Origin: Vibrio sp. J1-1
Lineage (GTDB): Bacteria > Pseudomonadota > Gammaproteobacteria > Enterobacterales > Vibrionaceae
DNA: 64,000 bases
Direction: 5' to 3'
Assembly: GCF_021728395.1 (NCBI RefSeq)
Contig: NZ_JAKKCM010000006.1
Location: forward strand, 1-64,000
Shown: positions 9,447-18,646 of the stretch, in pieces
Layout: every line of letters begins with the position of its first letter
Numbering within the stretch: the first letter of the stretch is position 1
Notes under the pieces: model-generated
Told to the model about the DNA's origin: nothing
The model's database searches: none
Seen by the model: the letters and a program-made list of their open reading frames with translations, nothing else
Made by a program: the position numbers and the translations under genes

Positions 9447-10817
9447 ATGAACAACATGGATAATCAATTCATTGATTTTAAAGCGTTGGAATACGCACCA
9501 GACTTAGCGCTTCACCTTTTTTCGCGTATTCAGCACCAGCCTTGGGCGATGTTGCTACGCTCCGCGTCCGAAACTCACATCGATAGCCGTTTTGATGTGC
9601 TGGTTGCGAACCCGGTAGCAACGCTAGAAACCATCGCCGAGAATACATACATCAAAACGCCAACAGACGCTTACACCTCGAGTGATGACCCGTTTACATT
9701 ACTCGACCACTTGCAACAGCAATGGTTACCGAGTGTTGAGCTCGGCTCAGAGTGGGATCTGCCGTTCGTTGGCGGCGCGCTTGGCTACTTCAGCTACGAT
9801 TTAGGTCGCCGTGTGGAAGCCATGCCAGAGCTTGCGGAAAAAGATCTGCAAACAGCCGATATGGCGGTTGGCCTCTATCAATGGGCTCTCGTCGTCGATC
9901 ATAAACTAAACAAGGCCTGTATGGTTGGGCAAAATATTGCTCAAGCTTGGGATTGGCTCAATAAACAAATAGCAGTGCAAGACACTGAATTTAGTTTAAC
10001 TGGCTCTTGGCAATCTAATATGACCGAGCAATCGTACGGCTCTCGCTTTGATAGCGTACAAGAGTACCTGCTAAGCGGTGATTGCTATCAAATCAACTTA
10101 GCGCAACGTTTTAATGCCCCCTATACTGGCAGCGAGTGGCAAGCCTACCTAAAGCTGGAGTCGGCGAACCAAGCGCCATTTTCTGCGTTTATTCGTATGC
10201 CTGAATCGTCTATTTTGAGTATCTCACCAGAGCGTTTTCTGGAGCTGAAAGAGAGAGTCATCGAAACCAAGCCGATCAAAGGTACGCGCCCACGTAGCCT
10301 GGATTCAGAGCAAGATGAGGCCAACGCCCATGACTTACAAACGGCAGAGAAGGATCAGGCTGAAAACCTGATGATTGTCGATTTGCTGCGAAATGACATT
10401 GGTCGCGTTGCATCACCGGGTAGTGTTCATGTGCCAAAATTATTTGATATTGAAAGCTTCCCTGCGGTTCACCATTTGGTAAGTACTATTCGTGCCGATT
10501 TAGATAAGCAACACTCTCCTGCGGATTTGTTGCGAGCGTGCTTCCCTGGCGGCTCAATCACTGGCGCACCTAAAGTGCGTGCGATGCAGATCATTGAAGA
10601 GCTAGAGCCCCATCGACGTAGCGCTTACTGCGGCAGTATTGGTTACATTTCGCGCCATGGTCGTATGGACACCAGCATTACCATTCGCACTTTGGTTGCA
10701 GAGAAAGGTAACTTGTACGCTTGGGCCGGCGGTGGTGTAGTCGCAGACAGTGAATGCGCGGCCGAATATCAGGAAACACTGGATAAGCTGTCGAAAATTC
10801 TGCCAGCATTAAAGTAA
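9447..10817 (+). CDS. pabB: aminodeoxychorismate synthase component I
   Basis: Converts chorismate plus ammonia, supplied by the PabA glutaminase, to 4-amino-4-deoxychorismate in folate synthesis. The N-terminal motif HQPWAMLLRSA and the chorismate-binding domain (PIKGTRPR, AENLMIVDLLRNDIGRV, CFPGGSITGAPKVRAM, YCGSIGYIS) identify the family. The closing residues match PabB better than TrpE or isochorismate synthases. The start is uncertain: a TTG at 9429, ATG at 9447 and ATG at 9456 are in frame, and none has a strong ribosome site. I took 9447, giving 456 residues, near the E. coli length. The gene is followed by its own terminator. Confidence 0.9.
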   Translation: MNNMDNQFIDFKALEYAPDLALHLFSRIQHQPWAMLLRSASETHIDSRFDVLVANPVATLETIAENTYIKTPTDAYTSSDDPFTLLDHLQQQWLPSVELGSEWDLPFVGGALGYFSYDLGRRVEAMPELAEKDLQTADMAVGLYQWALVVDHKLNKACMVGQNIAQAWDWLNKQIAVQDTEFSLTGSWQSNMTEQSYGSRFDSVQEYLLSGDCYQINLAQRFNAPYTGSEWQAYLKLESANQAPFSAFIRMPESSILSISPERFLELKERVIETKPIKGTRPRSLDSEQDEANAHDLQTAEKDQAENLMIVDLLRNDIGRVASPGSVHVPKLFDIESFPAVHHLVSTIRADLDKQHSPADLLRACFPGGSITGAPKVRAMQIIEELEPHRRSAYCGSIGYISRHGRMDTSITIRTLVAEKGNLYAWAGGGVVADSECAAEYQETLDKLSKILPALK

Positions 10818-10846
10818 CGCCAACGGTACTCTCCGAACAATAGCTT

Positions 10847-10873
10847 AACGCCTCCACAATTGGGGGCGTTTTT
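10847..10873 (+). terminator. rho-independent terminator after pabB
   Basis: AACGCCTCC (10847-10855) / GGGGGCGTT (10862-10870) followed by a T-tract. Confidence 0.8.
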
Positions 10874-11000
10874 GTATTAGACGTTCTTACCCTAACGTCT
10901 GATTTACTCCTGTTCGCCATCGTTATAATCTTGATAACACATTGAGAGAGGGAGTGAGTCCTCTATAATTATCAATAGATGTTAGATAAAAGGACGCAAT

Positions 11001-11600
11001 TTGGTCATCAATAAAACGAAGCTACTGCAAAACTTTCAACTGCAGTTGCCTACTGGATATCACAAAGAGTCACTCGCTCGATTAAGCTTTTTAAAAAACA
11101 AGCCACTGCGTGACGCAGCAGTGTTGATTGGGTTTGTTGAACGCCAAGAAGGATTACAGGTCATTTTGACCAAACGAGCCGAGCACTTGCGCCATCATCC
11201 AGGGCAAATCAGCTTCCCCGGTGGTAAATTTGAACCTGAAGACATTCACTTGTTGAATACCGCGCTTCGTGAAACAAAAGAAGAAATTGGTATCGCAAAT
11301 AACGAGATACATGTCTTTGGCCAGTTACCAAAACTTCCTACCATTAGCCGCTTTAATGTCACTCCTTTTTTGGCTTTTGTATCACCAGACTACAAAACTC
11401 ATATTGACCCCAATGAAGTTGAGTATGTGTTCGAAGTACCCGCAAACCATATTTTAAATCCGAGCAAGCTCTACAGCACCAAATTTAACCTTAAACAAAG
11501 TGGACACCGAGTGTTTGCTATTCCTTATCGTCAGCACTTCATTTGGGGCATGACCGCTCAAATTATTGAGTCAATGCAAAGGCACATCAGTGCCAAGTAG
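11001..11600 (+). CDS. nudL: Nudix CoA pyrophosphatase NudL-like
   Basis: Nudix hydrolase of the CoA-diphosphatase branch. The UPF0035-type signature ILTKRAEHLRHHPGQISFPG is followed by the Nudix helix with RETKEEIG (about residues 90-98), which supplies the metal-binding glutamates. It probably hydrolyses CoA or its derivatives to 3',5'-ADP and 4'-phosphopantetheine. The protein has 199 residues, typical for NudL. The start is a TTG, supported by AAGGA six bases upstream. The pabB-nudL-sdaC/sdaA order resembles that around E. coli pabB-nudL-sdaA. Confidence 0.87.
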   Translation: MVINKTKLLQNFQLQLPTGYHKESLARLSFLKNKPLRDAAVLIGFVERQEGLQVILTKRAEHLRHHPGQISFPGGKFEPEDIHLLNTALRETKEEIGIANNEIHVFGQLPKLPTISRFNVTPFLAFVSPDYKTHIDPNEVEYVFEVPANHILNPSKLYSTKFNLKQSGHRVFAIPYRQHFIWGMTAQIIESMQRHISAK

Positions 11601-11911
11601 GTATGGAGCGATGTGCCCTTCCATCCTATTTCACCAATTCAAAACCTGTTTATAACCCCTCATTCACATTAGTTTAATTTGTCGTTTTCACCGCAAGCGT
11701 TTGCATTGATAAAAATATGTACAAATAACATTATCAATTAGATTTTCTAATTCGACACATTAACATTAATCACCAGTAGCACATCATTTTCGTGATAAAA
11801 AACGGGTTTTTGACATATTATTCAATAAGCCCGAGCAATACATGACGCAGATCTAATTTTCTCAATGCAAAATCTTGCAAAATTGCACCCGACTTATTTC
11901 CTGTTCCCAAA
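11601..11911 (+). promoter_or_regulatory. gene-free leader of sdaC
   Basis: An AT-rich stretch of 311 bases with no ORF of note. A TTGACA hexamer stands at 11810-11815, but no good -10 element follows at 16-18 bp. The promoter of sdaC must lie here; I cannot place it precisely. No hairpin with a T-run was seen. Confidence 0.4.
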
Positions 11912-13180
11912 ATGAGTAAACAAAAAATGAATTCAATCAATTCAGCGGTTTCTACCGCACAATCGTCTAGTAAGTTTTCTTACAAAGACTTCACCTGGTG
12001 TCTGTCGTTATTCGGTACTGCCGTAGGCGCAGGTGTATTATTCCTACCAATTAAAGCTGGTGCGGGTGGTTTTTGGCCATTAGTAATCCTAGCCCTAATC
12101 GCAGCACCAATGACTTGGTTCGCACACAAATCTCTGGCTCGCTTCGTTCTTTCCGCTAAGAACCCAGAGGCAGACATCACTGACACAGTGGAAGAACACT
12201 TCGGTAAAACTGGCGCAAACCTTATTACTTTCGCTTACTTCTTCGCTATTTACCCTATCGTACTTATCTACGGTGTCGGCATTACAAACACGGTTGACTC
12301 ATTCTTAGTGAACCAAATGGGCATGGAGTCTATTCCTCGCTGGCTACTGTCTGGTGCTCTTATCGCAGCGATGACAGCGGGTGTGGTATTCGGTAAAGAG
12401 TTAATGCTGAAAGCGACATCTGCAATGGTTTACCCACTGGTATTTGTCCTGCTAGCGCTGTCTTTCTACCTGATTCCTGATTGGAACACGTCAATGATGG
12501 AAGTATCGCCAAACTGGGGCGACATGCCTTCAATCATTTGGCTAGCTATTCCAATCATCGTTTTCTCATTCAACCACAGCCCTATCATTTCTCAGTTCTC
12601 TAAAGAGCAACGTCGCGTGTACGGTGAAAATGCAGTGAAGAAAACTGACGCTATCACTGGCGGCGCAGCGATGATGCTAATGGGCTTTGTTATGTTCTTC
12701 GTGTTCTCTGTTGTGCTTTCTCTGTCTCCAGAGCAGCTAGCGACAGCACAAGCACAAAACATCTCTGTTCTTTCTTACTTAGCGAACGTTCACGAGTCTC
12801 CACTGATCTCTTACTTAGGTCCACTGGTTGCGTTTGCCGCTATCACTTCGAGCTACTTTGGTCACTTCCTAGGTGCTCACGAAGGTCTGGTTGGCCTTAT
12901 CAAGTCTCGCTCTAACTCTCAGATAAGCAAGATCGAGAAAACATCTTTGATTTTTATCGTACTGACGACATGGGTAGTTGCTATCGTTAACCCAAGCATC
13001 CTAGGTATGATCGAAACAATGGGTGCGCCAATGATTGCGGCAATCCTATTCCTGATGCCTGTTTTCGCTATGCAAAAAGTGCCAGCAATGGCGAAGTACA
13101 AAACTTCAGCACCTGTGCAAATTTTCACAGCAATCTGTGGTCTTGCAGCCATTAGTTCTGTAATCTACGGCGCTCTTTAA
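11912..13180 (+). CDS. sdaC: serine transporter SdaC (HAAAP family)
   Basis: Proton-coupled L-serine permease with about eleven membrane helices across 422 residues. The family region starts FTWCLSLFGTAVGAGVLFLP (about residues 27-46), and FSFNHSPIISQFSKEQR is characteristic of SdaC. It imports serine for the deaminase encoded 97 bp downstream, giving serine-to-pyruvate catabolism. The start codon lacks a good Shine-Dalgarno sequence; a second in-frame ATG follows five codons later. A hairpin lies between sdaC and sdaA, so the deaminase may be expressed less or separately. Confidence 0.92.
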   Translation: MSKQKMNSINSAVSTAQSSSKFSYKDFTWCLSLFGTAVGAGVLFLPIKAGAGGFWPLVILALIAAPMTWFAHKSLARFVLSAKNPEADITDTVEEHFGKTGANLITFAYFFAIYPIVLIYGVGITNTVDSFLVNQMGMESIPRWLLSGALIAAMTAGVVFGKELMLKATSAMVYPLVFVLLALSFYLIPDWNTSMMEVSPNWGDMPSIIWLAIPIIVFSFNHSPIISQFSKEQRRVYGENAVKKTDAITGGAAMMLMGFVMFFVFSVVLSLSPEQLATAQAQNISVLSYLANVHESPLISYLGPLVAFAAITSSYFGHFLGAHEGLVGLIKSRSNSQISKIEKTSLIFIVLTTWVVAIVNPSILGMIETMGAPMIAAILFLMPVFAMQKVPAMAKYKTSAPVQIFTAICGLAAISSVIYGAL

Positions 13181-13231
13181 TCTCAGCTGAAATACCAGCG
13201 TGATTAATCGAAAAATATAACGATAAAAATT

Positions 13232-13260
13232 AAGCCTCCCAAATCCCCTTGGGAGGCTTT
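13232..13260 (+). terminator. intercistronic terminator/attenuator between sdaC and sdaA
   Basis: Strong 9-bp stem AAGCCTCCC / GGGAGGCTT with a 10-nt loop and a short, interrupted T-run (CTTTCTTC). It lies 18 bp before the sdaA start, directly ahead of its ribosome site, so partial read-through is likely. Confidence 0.65.
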
Positions 13261-13277
13261 CTTCTGAGGTAATCGAT

Positions 13278-14639
13278 ATGATTAGTGTATTTGATATCTA
13301 TAAAATCGGTGTTGGACCTTCAAGCTCACACACTGTAGGCCCAATGAAAGCGGGTAAAGAGTTTATTGATGATCTTCGTGCAATGGGAAAATTGCGCGAC
13401 ATCACTAAAATCACCGTTGACGTTTATGGATCGCTATCACTGACAGGGAAAGGTCACCACACAGATATTGCTATTATCATGGGTCTTGCAGGCAACTCCC
13501 CTGAGAAAGTCGATATCGATTCTATTCCGGGCTTTATTGCTCGCGTAGAAGATACTGAACGTCTTCCTGTTGGCATGCACTGTCATACAGTATCGTTTCC
13601 ACGCGAAGGTGGAATGAACTTCCACAAAACGAATTTGGAACTTCACGAAAATGGTATGCAAATCCACGCTTGGATTGATGACGAAAAAGCATACTCAAAA
13701 ACCTACTACTCTATCGGTGGTGGTTTTATCGTTGATGAAGAAAACTTCGGTAAAGAGGAAGAGAACCCGATCAAAGTTCCTTTCCCATTTACCACAGCAG
13801 AAGAACTGGTAAATCAGTGCCGTGAAAGTGGCCTTTCTATCAGTGCGCTAACCATGAAAAATGAACAAGCGCTTCATTCTGATGAAGAGACCCGTACGTA
13901 CTTTGCGAACATCTGGCGTACCATGCGCGAATGTATGGATCGCGGTATGAACGAAGAAGGCATTCTACCTGGTCCACTGCGTGTACCTCGCCGTGCTGCA
14001 GCACTTCGCCAACAACTGCTTACTTCTGAAAAGACAACCAACGATCCTATGTCCGTGGTTGACTGGGTAAACATGTTTGCTTTTGCTGTAAACGAAGAAA
14101 ACGCGGCAGGTGGTCGTGTTGTAACGGCACCAACCAATGGCGCGTGTGGTATTATCCCTGCGGTACTGGCTTACTACGATAAGTTCATTCAAACCGTATC
14201 AGAGAAAGACTACATCCGTTACTTTGCTGCTTCTGGTGCAATCGGTGGTCTATACAAACGTAATGCATCTATCTCGGGCGCAGAAGTTGGCTGTCAGGGC
14301 GAAGTTGGCGTAGCGTGTTCAATGGCAGCAGCTGGCCTTGCAGAACTGATGGGTGGTAGCCCAGAACAAGTTTGTATGGCAGCAGAAATCGCAATGGAGC
14401 ACAACCTAGGTCTGACGTGCGATCCTGTAGCAGGTCAGGTTCAGGTTCCATGTATCGAGCGTAATGGTATTGCAGCTGTAAAAGCGATCAACTCAACTCG
14501 CATGGCTTTGCGTCGTTCTTCTGCTCCGACAGTATCTCTGGATAAGGTTATCGAAACCATGCTAGAGACAGGTAAAGACATGAACGCGAAATATCGCGAA
14601 ACTTCTCAAGGTGGTCTGGCAGTGAAAGTTATCTGCTAA
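13278..14639 (+). CDS. sdaA: L-serine ammonia-lyase, iron-sulfur dependent
   Basis: Deaminates L-serine to pyruvate and ammonia using a [4Fe-4S] cluster. The single-chain type has an N-terminal beta domain (KIGVGPSSSHTVGPMKAG) and a C-terminal alpha catalytic domain. Cluster-binding cysteines are seen in GACGIIPAV, LTCDPVAGQVQVPC and at or near the C-terminus. The last residue is Cys (AVKVIC), as in the Legionella enzyme, where the terminal Cys occupies the active site as a cluster ligand. The 453 residues match E. coli SdaA/SdaB. GAGGT eight bases before the ATG supports the start. It pairs with the transporter gene upstream. Confidence 0.94.
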   Translation: MISVFDIYKIGVGPSSSHTVGPMKAGKEFIDDLRAMGKLRDITKITVDVYGSLSLTGKGHHTDIAIIMGLAGNSPEKVDIDSIPGFIARVEDTERLPVGMHCHTVSFPREGGMNFHKTNLELHENGMQIHAWIDDEKAYSKTYYSIGGGFIVDEENFGKEEENPIKVPFPFTTAEELVNQCRESGLSISALTMKNEQALHSDEETRTYFANIWRTMRECMDRGMNEEGILPGPLRVPRRAAALRQQLLTSEKTTNDPMSVVDWVNMFAFAVNEENAAGGRVVTAPTNGACGIIPAVLAYYDKFIQTVSEKDYIRYFAASGAIGGLYKRNASISGAEVGCQGEVGVACSMAAAGLAELMGGSPEQVCMAAEIAMEHNLGLTCDPVAGQVQVPCIERNGIAAVKAINSTRMALRRSSAPTVSLDKVIETMLETGKDMNAKYRETSQGGLAVKVIC

Positions 14640-14657
14640 TCCTACCCTCTGAAAATC

Positions 14658-14686
14658 AAGCCCGAGCTATCTGCTCGGGCTTTTTT
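14658..14686 (+). terminator. rho-independent terminator after sdaA
   Basis: AAGCCCGAGC (14658-14667), loop TATCT, GCTCGGGCTT (14673-14682), then TTTT. Confidence 0.9.
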
Positions 14687-14718
14687 GTATGTGGCTTAGC
14701 TTTTATAATCCATAGACA

Positions 14719-14747
14719 ACAAAGGCAAGCGATAGGCTTGCCTTTGT
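14719..14747 (-). terminator. hairpin downstream of queD
   Basis: Perfect 12-bp stem ACAAAGGCAAGC / GCTTGCCTTTGT with a 5-nt loop, 19 bp past the queD stop on the minus strand. It is likely the queD terminator, although the T-tract is within the stem. Confidence 0.65.
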
Positions 14748-14765
14748 AAATGACGCTTGTTGCGA

Positions 14766-15128
14766 TTACTCGCCTTTGTAGATACAACCTGCTGTGCAAG
14801 TTTCTTTGATCTCTACTTTGCTTAGTAGCGGAAGGCTTGGTTTTAGTTGCTGCCAAATCCATTTCGCTAGCACTTCGCTGGTTGGGTTTTCCAAGCCTTC
14901 AATATCGTTTAAGTAGTAATGGTCTAAACGATCATAAATTGGTTTGAAAGCGGCTTTGATTTCTGCAAAATCCACAACCCACCCCGTATGCGGGTCTACC
15001 TCACCTTCCACATAAAGACGAACAAGGAAAGAGTGTCCGTGCAAACGACCACACTTATGACCTTCAGGTACATGTGGCAAGTGGTGTGCCGCTTCGAACA
15101 TAAACTCTTTGTATAATTCTGTTTTCAT
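14766..15128 (-). CDS. queD: 6-carboxy-tetrahydropterin synthase QueD
   Basis: Second enzyme of queuosine/7-deazaguanine synthesis, converting dihydroneopterin triphosphate to 6-carboxy-tetrahydropterin. The 120 residues show the zinc ligands (H15 or H16 in FEAAHH, H30 and H32 in CGRLHGHS) and catalytic C26. The Asp-His pair is in RLDHYYLND and the late Glu in EIKET, as in the PTPS/QueD family. It is monocistronic, faces the sdaA gene and ends at its own hairpin. Confidence 0.93.
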   Translation of the reverse strand: MKTELYKEFMFEAAHHLPHVPEGHKCGRLHGHSFLVRLYVEGEVDPHTGWVVDFAEIKAAFKPIYDRLDHYYLNDIEGLENPTSEVLAKWIWQQLKPSLPLLSKVEIKETCTAGCIYKGE

Positions 15129-15639
15129 CTTGAATCTCGGGCTTTAAAAAAGACGCGGTATACTACGGAATTCACCGCCAAGAGACAAGCTTTAGTCCTT
15201 TATTGAGTCATAAATCAGTATCTTTATTTAGCCAAATGATATTCAGACTTCAAGTTTGGTCAGACACCGATTATTTGATTACATAATAATTACATTACGA
15301 GCACCAACCAAAACAGCTTTTTAACGCTGCATACGAATAAATGCCCTCTGCCAGCACCCTATAAACTGAATTTCAGGGTCAGCGTACAATTTCTATCTGA
15401 ACATTTTTAGCCATTCCCGCTTTCGGCGGCAGTAAAACGAAGACGAAATCATCTTTTTCTGACCTTCAAAATGAATATAAAGGTTGAAGCTGACGAATTG
15501 ACAGGTAATATGTCTCGATGAATCTGTAAAATTCTACCCAACCCAACGCTTTGCTTGTTTTTTAAACAAAAAGATTATGAAACAAGGACTTTAATAAGCG
15601 TTGCGTTGTATTTTTACCTCTATGGAGAATATTGAAAAC
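15129..15639. promoter_or_regulatory. divergent queD/asnS promoter region
   Basis: 511 bases without a convincing gene. It must hold both divergent promoters. A weak candidate for asnS is TTGCTT (about 15552) with GATTAT 16 bp later. A small stem ACCCT...AGGGT lies near 15358-15380. No T-box or other riboswitch was recognised. Confidence 0.4.
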
Positions 15640-17040
15640 ATGACTTACGCGCCTGTATCAGACGTTTTGAAAGGTCAGCTAGCAGTAGACAGTGAAGTGA
15701 CTGTTCGTGGCTGGATCCGTTCACGTCGTGATTCCAAAGCTGGAATCTCTTTCCTTGCCATTTATGACGGCTCTTGTTTCGACCCGATTCAGGCCGTGGT
15801 CCCTAATAATCTTAATAATTACGAAGACGAAGTATTAAAGCTGACTACAGGCTGCTCTGTTGAAGTAACTGGCAAGATTGTTGAGTCTCCTGCGAAAGGT
15901 CAGGACTTTGAGCTGGCAGCAACTGACGTTAAAGTGGTTGGTTGGGTTGAAGATGCTGAAACTTACCCAATGGCAAAAACTCGTCACTCAATCGAGTACC
16001 TACGTGAAGTAGCACACCTTCGCCCACGTACTAACGTGATTGGTGCGGTTGCTCGTGTACGTAACTGTCTATCTCAAGCTATTCACCGTTTCTATCACGA
16101 ACAAGGTTACTTCTGGGTATCAGCTCCGCTGATCACAGCTTCTGATGCTGAAGGTGCTGGTGAAATGTTCCGCGTTTCTACGCTGGACATGGAAAACCTA
16201 CCTCGCACAGATGCAGGCAAAGTAGATTACAACGAAGATTTCTTCGGTAAAGAGACTTTCCTAACCGTATCTGGCCAGCTAAACGCAGAAGCTTACGCTT
16301 GTGCAATTAGCAAAGTTTACACTTTCGGTCCAACTTTCCGTGCTGAAAACTCAAACACAAGCCGCCACCTGGCTGAATTCTGGATGGTTGAGCCTGAAGT
16401 TGCGTTCGCAGACCTAGATGACGTAGCGAAACTGTCTGAAGACATGCTGAAGTACGTATTCAAAGCGGTACTTGAAGAGCGTCGTGATGACCTTGAGTTT
16501 TTTGCTCAACGTATCGATAAAGAAGCGATCACTCGTCTGGAGCAATTCGTTGAATCTGATTTCGCACAAGTCGATTACACTGATGCAATCCAAATTCTTC
16601 TCGATTCTGGCCGCGAGTTCGAATTCCCTGTTGAATGGGGCATCGATATGTCTTCTGAGCATGAGCGTTTCCTTGCAGAAGAACACTTCAAAGCGCCTGT
16701 TATTGTTAAGAACTACCCGAAAGACATCAAGGCTTTCTACATGCGTCTAAATGACGACGGTAAGACAGTAGCAGCGATGGACGTTCTTGCACCGGGCATC
16801 GGTGAAATCATCGGTGGTTCTCAGCGTGAAGAGCGTTTAGACGTTCTTGATGCACGTATGGTTGAAATGGGCATCGACCCAGAGCACATGAGCTGGTACC
16901 GAGATCTACGTCGTTACGGTACTGTACCTCACGCTGGTTTCGGCCTAGGTTTCGAGCGTCTAGTGTCTTACGTAACAGGTATGGGTAACGTTCGTGATGT
17001 AATTCCATTCCCACGTACACCACGTAGCGCTAACTTCTAA
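15640..17040 (+). CDS. asnS: asparaginyl-tRNA synthetase
   Basis: Class II aminoacyl-tRNA synthetase charging tRNA-Asn. The N-terminal OB-fold anticodon-binding domain ([19 protein letters not shown]) is followed by the catalytic domain: motif 2 [21 protein letters not shown], and motif 3 [16 protein letters not shown]. The chosen ATG begins [12 protein letters not shown] and gives 466 residues, the E. coli length; longer in-frame starts at 15601 (TTG) and 15622 lack ribosome sites. The gene is intact. Its last ~31 codons occur a second time, diverged, at 23976-24071, so an insertion event probably exchanged or duplicated this 3' end. Confidence 0.97.
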   Translation: MTYAPVSDVLKGQLAVDSEVTVRGWIRSRRDSKAGISFLAIYDGSCFDPIQAVVPNNLNNYEDEVLKLTTGCSVEVTGKIVESPAKGQDFELAATDVKVVGWVEDAETYPMAKTRHSIEYLREVAHLRPRTNVIGAVARVRNCLSQAIHRFYHEQGYFWVSAPLITASDAEGAGEMFRVSTLDMENLPRTDAGKVDYNEDFFGKETFLTVSGQLNAEAYACAISKVYTFGPTFRAENSNTSRHLAEFWMVEPEVAFADLDDVAKLSEDMLKYVFKAVLEERRDDLEFFAQRIDKEAITRLEQFVESDFAQVDYTDAIQILLDSGREFEFPVEWGIDMSSEHERFLAEEHFKAPVIVKNYPKDIKAFYMRLNDDGKTVAAMDVLAPGIGEIIGGSQREERLDVLDARMVEMGIDPEHMSWYRDLRRYGTVPHAGFGLGFERLVSYVTGMGNVRDVIPFPRTPRSANF

Positions 17041-17060
17041 TCAAAGTTTTATCGAATTGA

Positions 17061-17087
17061 AAACCTCCTTCGCGGGAGGTTTTTTTC
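17061..17087 (+). terminator. rho-independent terminator after asnS
   Basis: AACCTCC / GGAGGTT stem around loop TTCGCG, followed by seven T residues. Confidence 0.88.
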
Positions 17088-17159
17088 GTTTCAGGGTTAT
17101 AGAAATCAGCGTCTATCTATCATACTTATAGTGTTCAGGAGCTTTATGAAGAACTCAAA

Positions 17160-17384
17160 ATGAAAGTATTCAGAATGGAAGACCTCAATTACATTGGTCA
17201 GAAATATGGTGTTCATTGCTGGGATCATCCTCAGGCCACTACCCCCTACTACTGGCATCCTGATTGGTTACATATTGCAGAAGATGCCATGGGTATTTAC
17301 CCCAAAGAACCTCTGGATGTAAAAGATGGCGAAGAGGATGCTAAAAAAGCGATTGTTAAGCATCTTAATGATAATCAGGATTAG
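17160..17384 (+). CDS. small conserved protein, unknown function (paralog 1 of 2)
   Basis: A 74-residue soluble protein I do not recognise. The core GVHCWDHPQAT...PYYWHPDWLHIAEDAMG (residues 17-45) is rich in His, Trp, Tyr and Asp; the C-terminus is charged. A second copy at 26022 shares 35 of the first 47 residues. Here the best ribosome site (AGGAG) precedes an earlier ATG at 17146 that opens a five-codon ORF (MKNSK, stop at 17161-17163). That stop overlaps this gene's ATG as ATGA, so translation may be coupled. The hairpin at 17404-17432 follows. Metal or ligand binding through the conserved His/Asp residues is only a guess. Confidence 0.8.
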   Translation: MKVFRMEDLNYIGQKYGVHCWDHPQATTPYYWHPDWLHIAEDAMGIYPKEPLDVKDGEEDAKKAIVKHLNDNQD

Positions 17385-17403
17385 GCTCTCTGATTTCTAT
17401 TGC

Positions 17404-17432
17404 GGCCAAAGTGTGGTGTATTTACTTTGGCC
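17404..17432. terminator. inverted repeat after the 74-residue gene
   Basis: GGCCAAAGT (17404-17412) / ACTTTGGCC (17424-17432) with an 11-nt loop. There is no T-run, so it is either a weak terminator or another structured element. Confidence 0.4.
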
Positions 17433-17635
17433 GTCAAACTCGATTTCCAAAAAAGTTAGTACTATTGAATGCCCATCCCTGGAAATACCAACCCTCTATT
17501 TTTGACACTTCATGCGGATGTTCCGCAAGCAATGAAATTTCCATATTTCCTCTTTGACATATCGCCCGCTTAAGTGATGAGCAACCCAACTAACGTATTG
17601 CGGAAACTAAACAAGTATGCGATGCCTTTTCAAAG

Positions 17636-17719
17636 GTGAACGACAACGTGCAGCATATTATGGAGGTCAGAGGAATTGGTCCACAAACAGCAATCTCGGA
17701 CACTTTTTATGGTTATTAA
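17636..17719 (+). pseudogene. possible relic of an IS110-type transposase
   Basis: The 362 bases between the small gene and the efflux operon hold no intact gene. In one frame from 17636 the translation includes NVQHIMEVRGIGPQTAIS and stops at 17717-17719. The GIGPQTA stretch resembles the helix-hairpin-helix motif in the C-terminal domain of IS110/IS1111 transposases. Nothing upstream in the same frame continues the homology, so this would be a small fragment. The match is short and could be chance. Confidence 0.3.
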
Positions 17720-17746
17720 TCGGTAATACTGACGCCATGTTAATTC

Positions 17747-18646
17747 ATGGTGACAATAATGCTACCTCATCAATCCATTACACTGCGATCAGTTATCAGG
17801 CTTAGTCAAACCAAAGTTACTTTGACTTGGCTGATGGTACTCGCTGAAAACGTCATACTTATTCTTTTACCACTCTTTATTGGTATTGCCATTGACGGTG
17901 TGCTTAAACAAAACATGCAGCCGCTTATTCTGTTTGCTTCCATTCTTTTAATGCTGGTCATATTTAGTGTGGGTCGTCGCTTCTACGACACTAGAGTTTA
18001 TGGTGACATCAGAGTTAAATTGGCTAATGTGGTCGAATACAATCTGCGTAAGACATCAGTGTCTGTAAAAGATGCTCGCTTGACAATGTCACGCGAGCTT
18101 GTTGACTTTCTTGAGCAAGATTTGCCATTACTGATCACTGCAATCGTTCAGTTGATCGCTACAGTAGTCATTCTGGCTACCTTTCATCTCAAACTAGCAT
18201 TGTGTGTATTGGCAGCTGGTCTATGCATGCTCGTCATTTATGCCCTGTTTCACCATACGTTCACTCACCTCAACGGCACATTAAACGATCAGTTAGAGCA
18301 GCAAGTAAGAGTTCTTAGTGGCGAACATTTTTCGGCTATACGAACACACTTTGAACGTATTAAACATTGTGAAATCAAGTTGTCCGACACTGAAGCACTG
18401 GTGTACGGACTGATCTTTATTGCCTTATTTGCGTCAGTACTAACCAACTTATGGATAATCAGTAGTCTTAAAGCTACCAGTGTTGGTGAAGTATTTTCTA
18501 TCGTGGCTTACTCACTAGAATTTGTTGAGGCAGCAGTGATGCTCCCTCTGGCCTTGCAAACCTTGTCTCGATTGACAGAAATAAGCCAACGTCTCAACAA
18601 AAACCTCACTCAGCATCCTGCCGAGGAGAAGCCTTATGAAATTTAA
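17747..18646 (+). CDS. stand-alone ABC-type six-TM domain protein (ABC_membrane_3-like)
   Basis: A 299-residue membrane protein shaped like the transmembrane half of an ABC exporter: paired helices near residues 25-70, 125-170 and 220-270, separated by loops such as RRFYDTRVYGDIRVKLANVVEYN and EQQVRVLSGEHFSAIRTHFER. There is no Walker A, Walker B or signature motif, and no ATPase gene is adjacent. It resembles the family of ABC six-TM proteins found without an ATPase domain. It is the first gene of an operon with an adaptor and an RND pump, overlapping the adaptor by 11 bp. Its role is unknown; a pump accessory is inferred. An ATG four codons downstream (17759) is an alternative start. Confidence 0.72.
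   Translation: MVTIMLPHQSITLRSVIRLSQTKVTLTWLMVLAENVILILLPLFIGIAIDGVLKQNMQPLILFASILLMLVIFSVGRRFYDTRVYGDIRVKLANVVEYNLRKTSVSVKDARLTMSRELVDFLEQDLPLLITAIVQLIATVVILATFHLKLALCVLAAGLCMLVIYALFHHTFTHLNGTLNDQLEQQVRVLSGEHFSAIRTHFERIKHCEIKLSDTEALVYGLIFIALFASVLTNLWIISSLKATSVGEVFSIVAYSLEFVEAAVMLPLALQTLSRLTEISQRLNKNLTQHPAEEKPYEI

Noticed and set aside
15601..15639. Longer asnS reading frame starting at TTG 15601 or ATG 15622
   Set aside because: Both lack a ribosome site and add residues absent from E. coli AsnS; ATG 15640 gives the family's usual 466 residues.
17617..17805. Plus-strand ORF of 62 residues ahead of the efflux operon
   Set aside because: It overlaps the ABC-like gene in another frame, has no ribosome site and no recognisable protein features.
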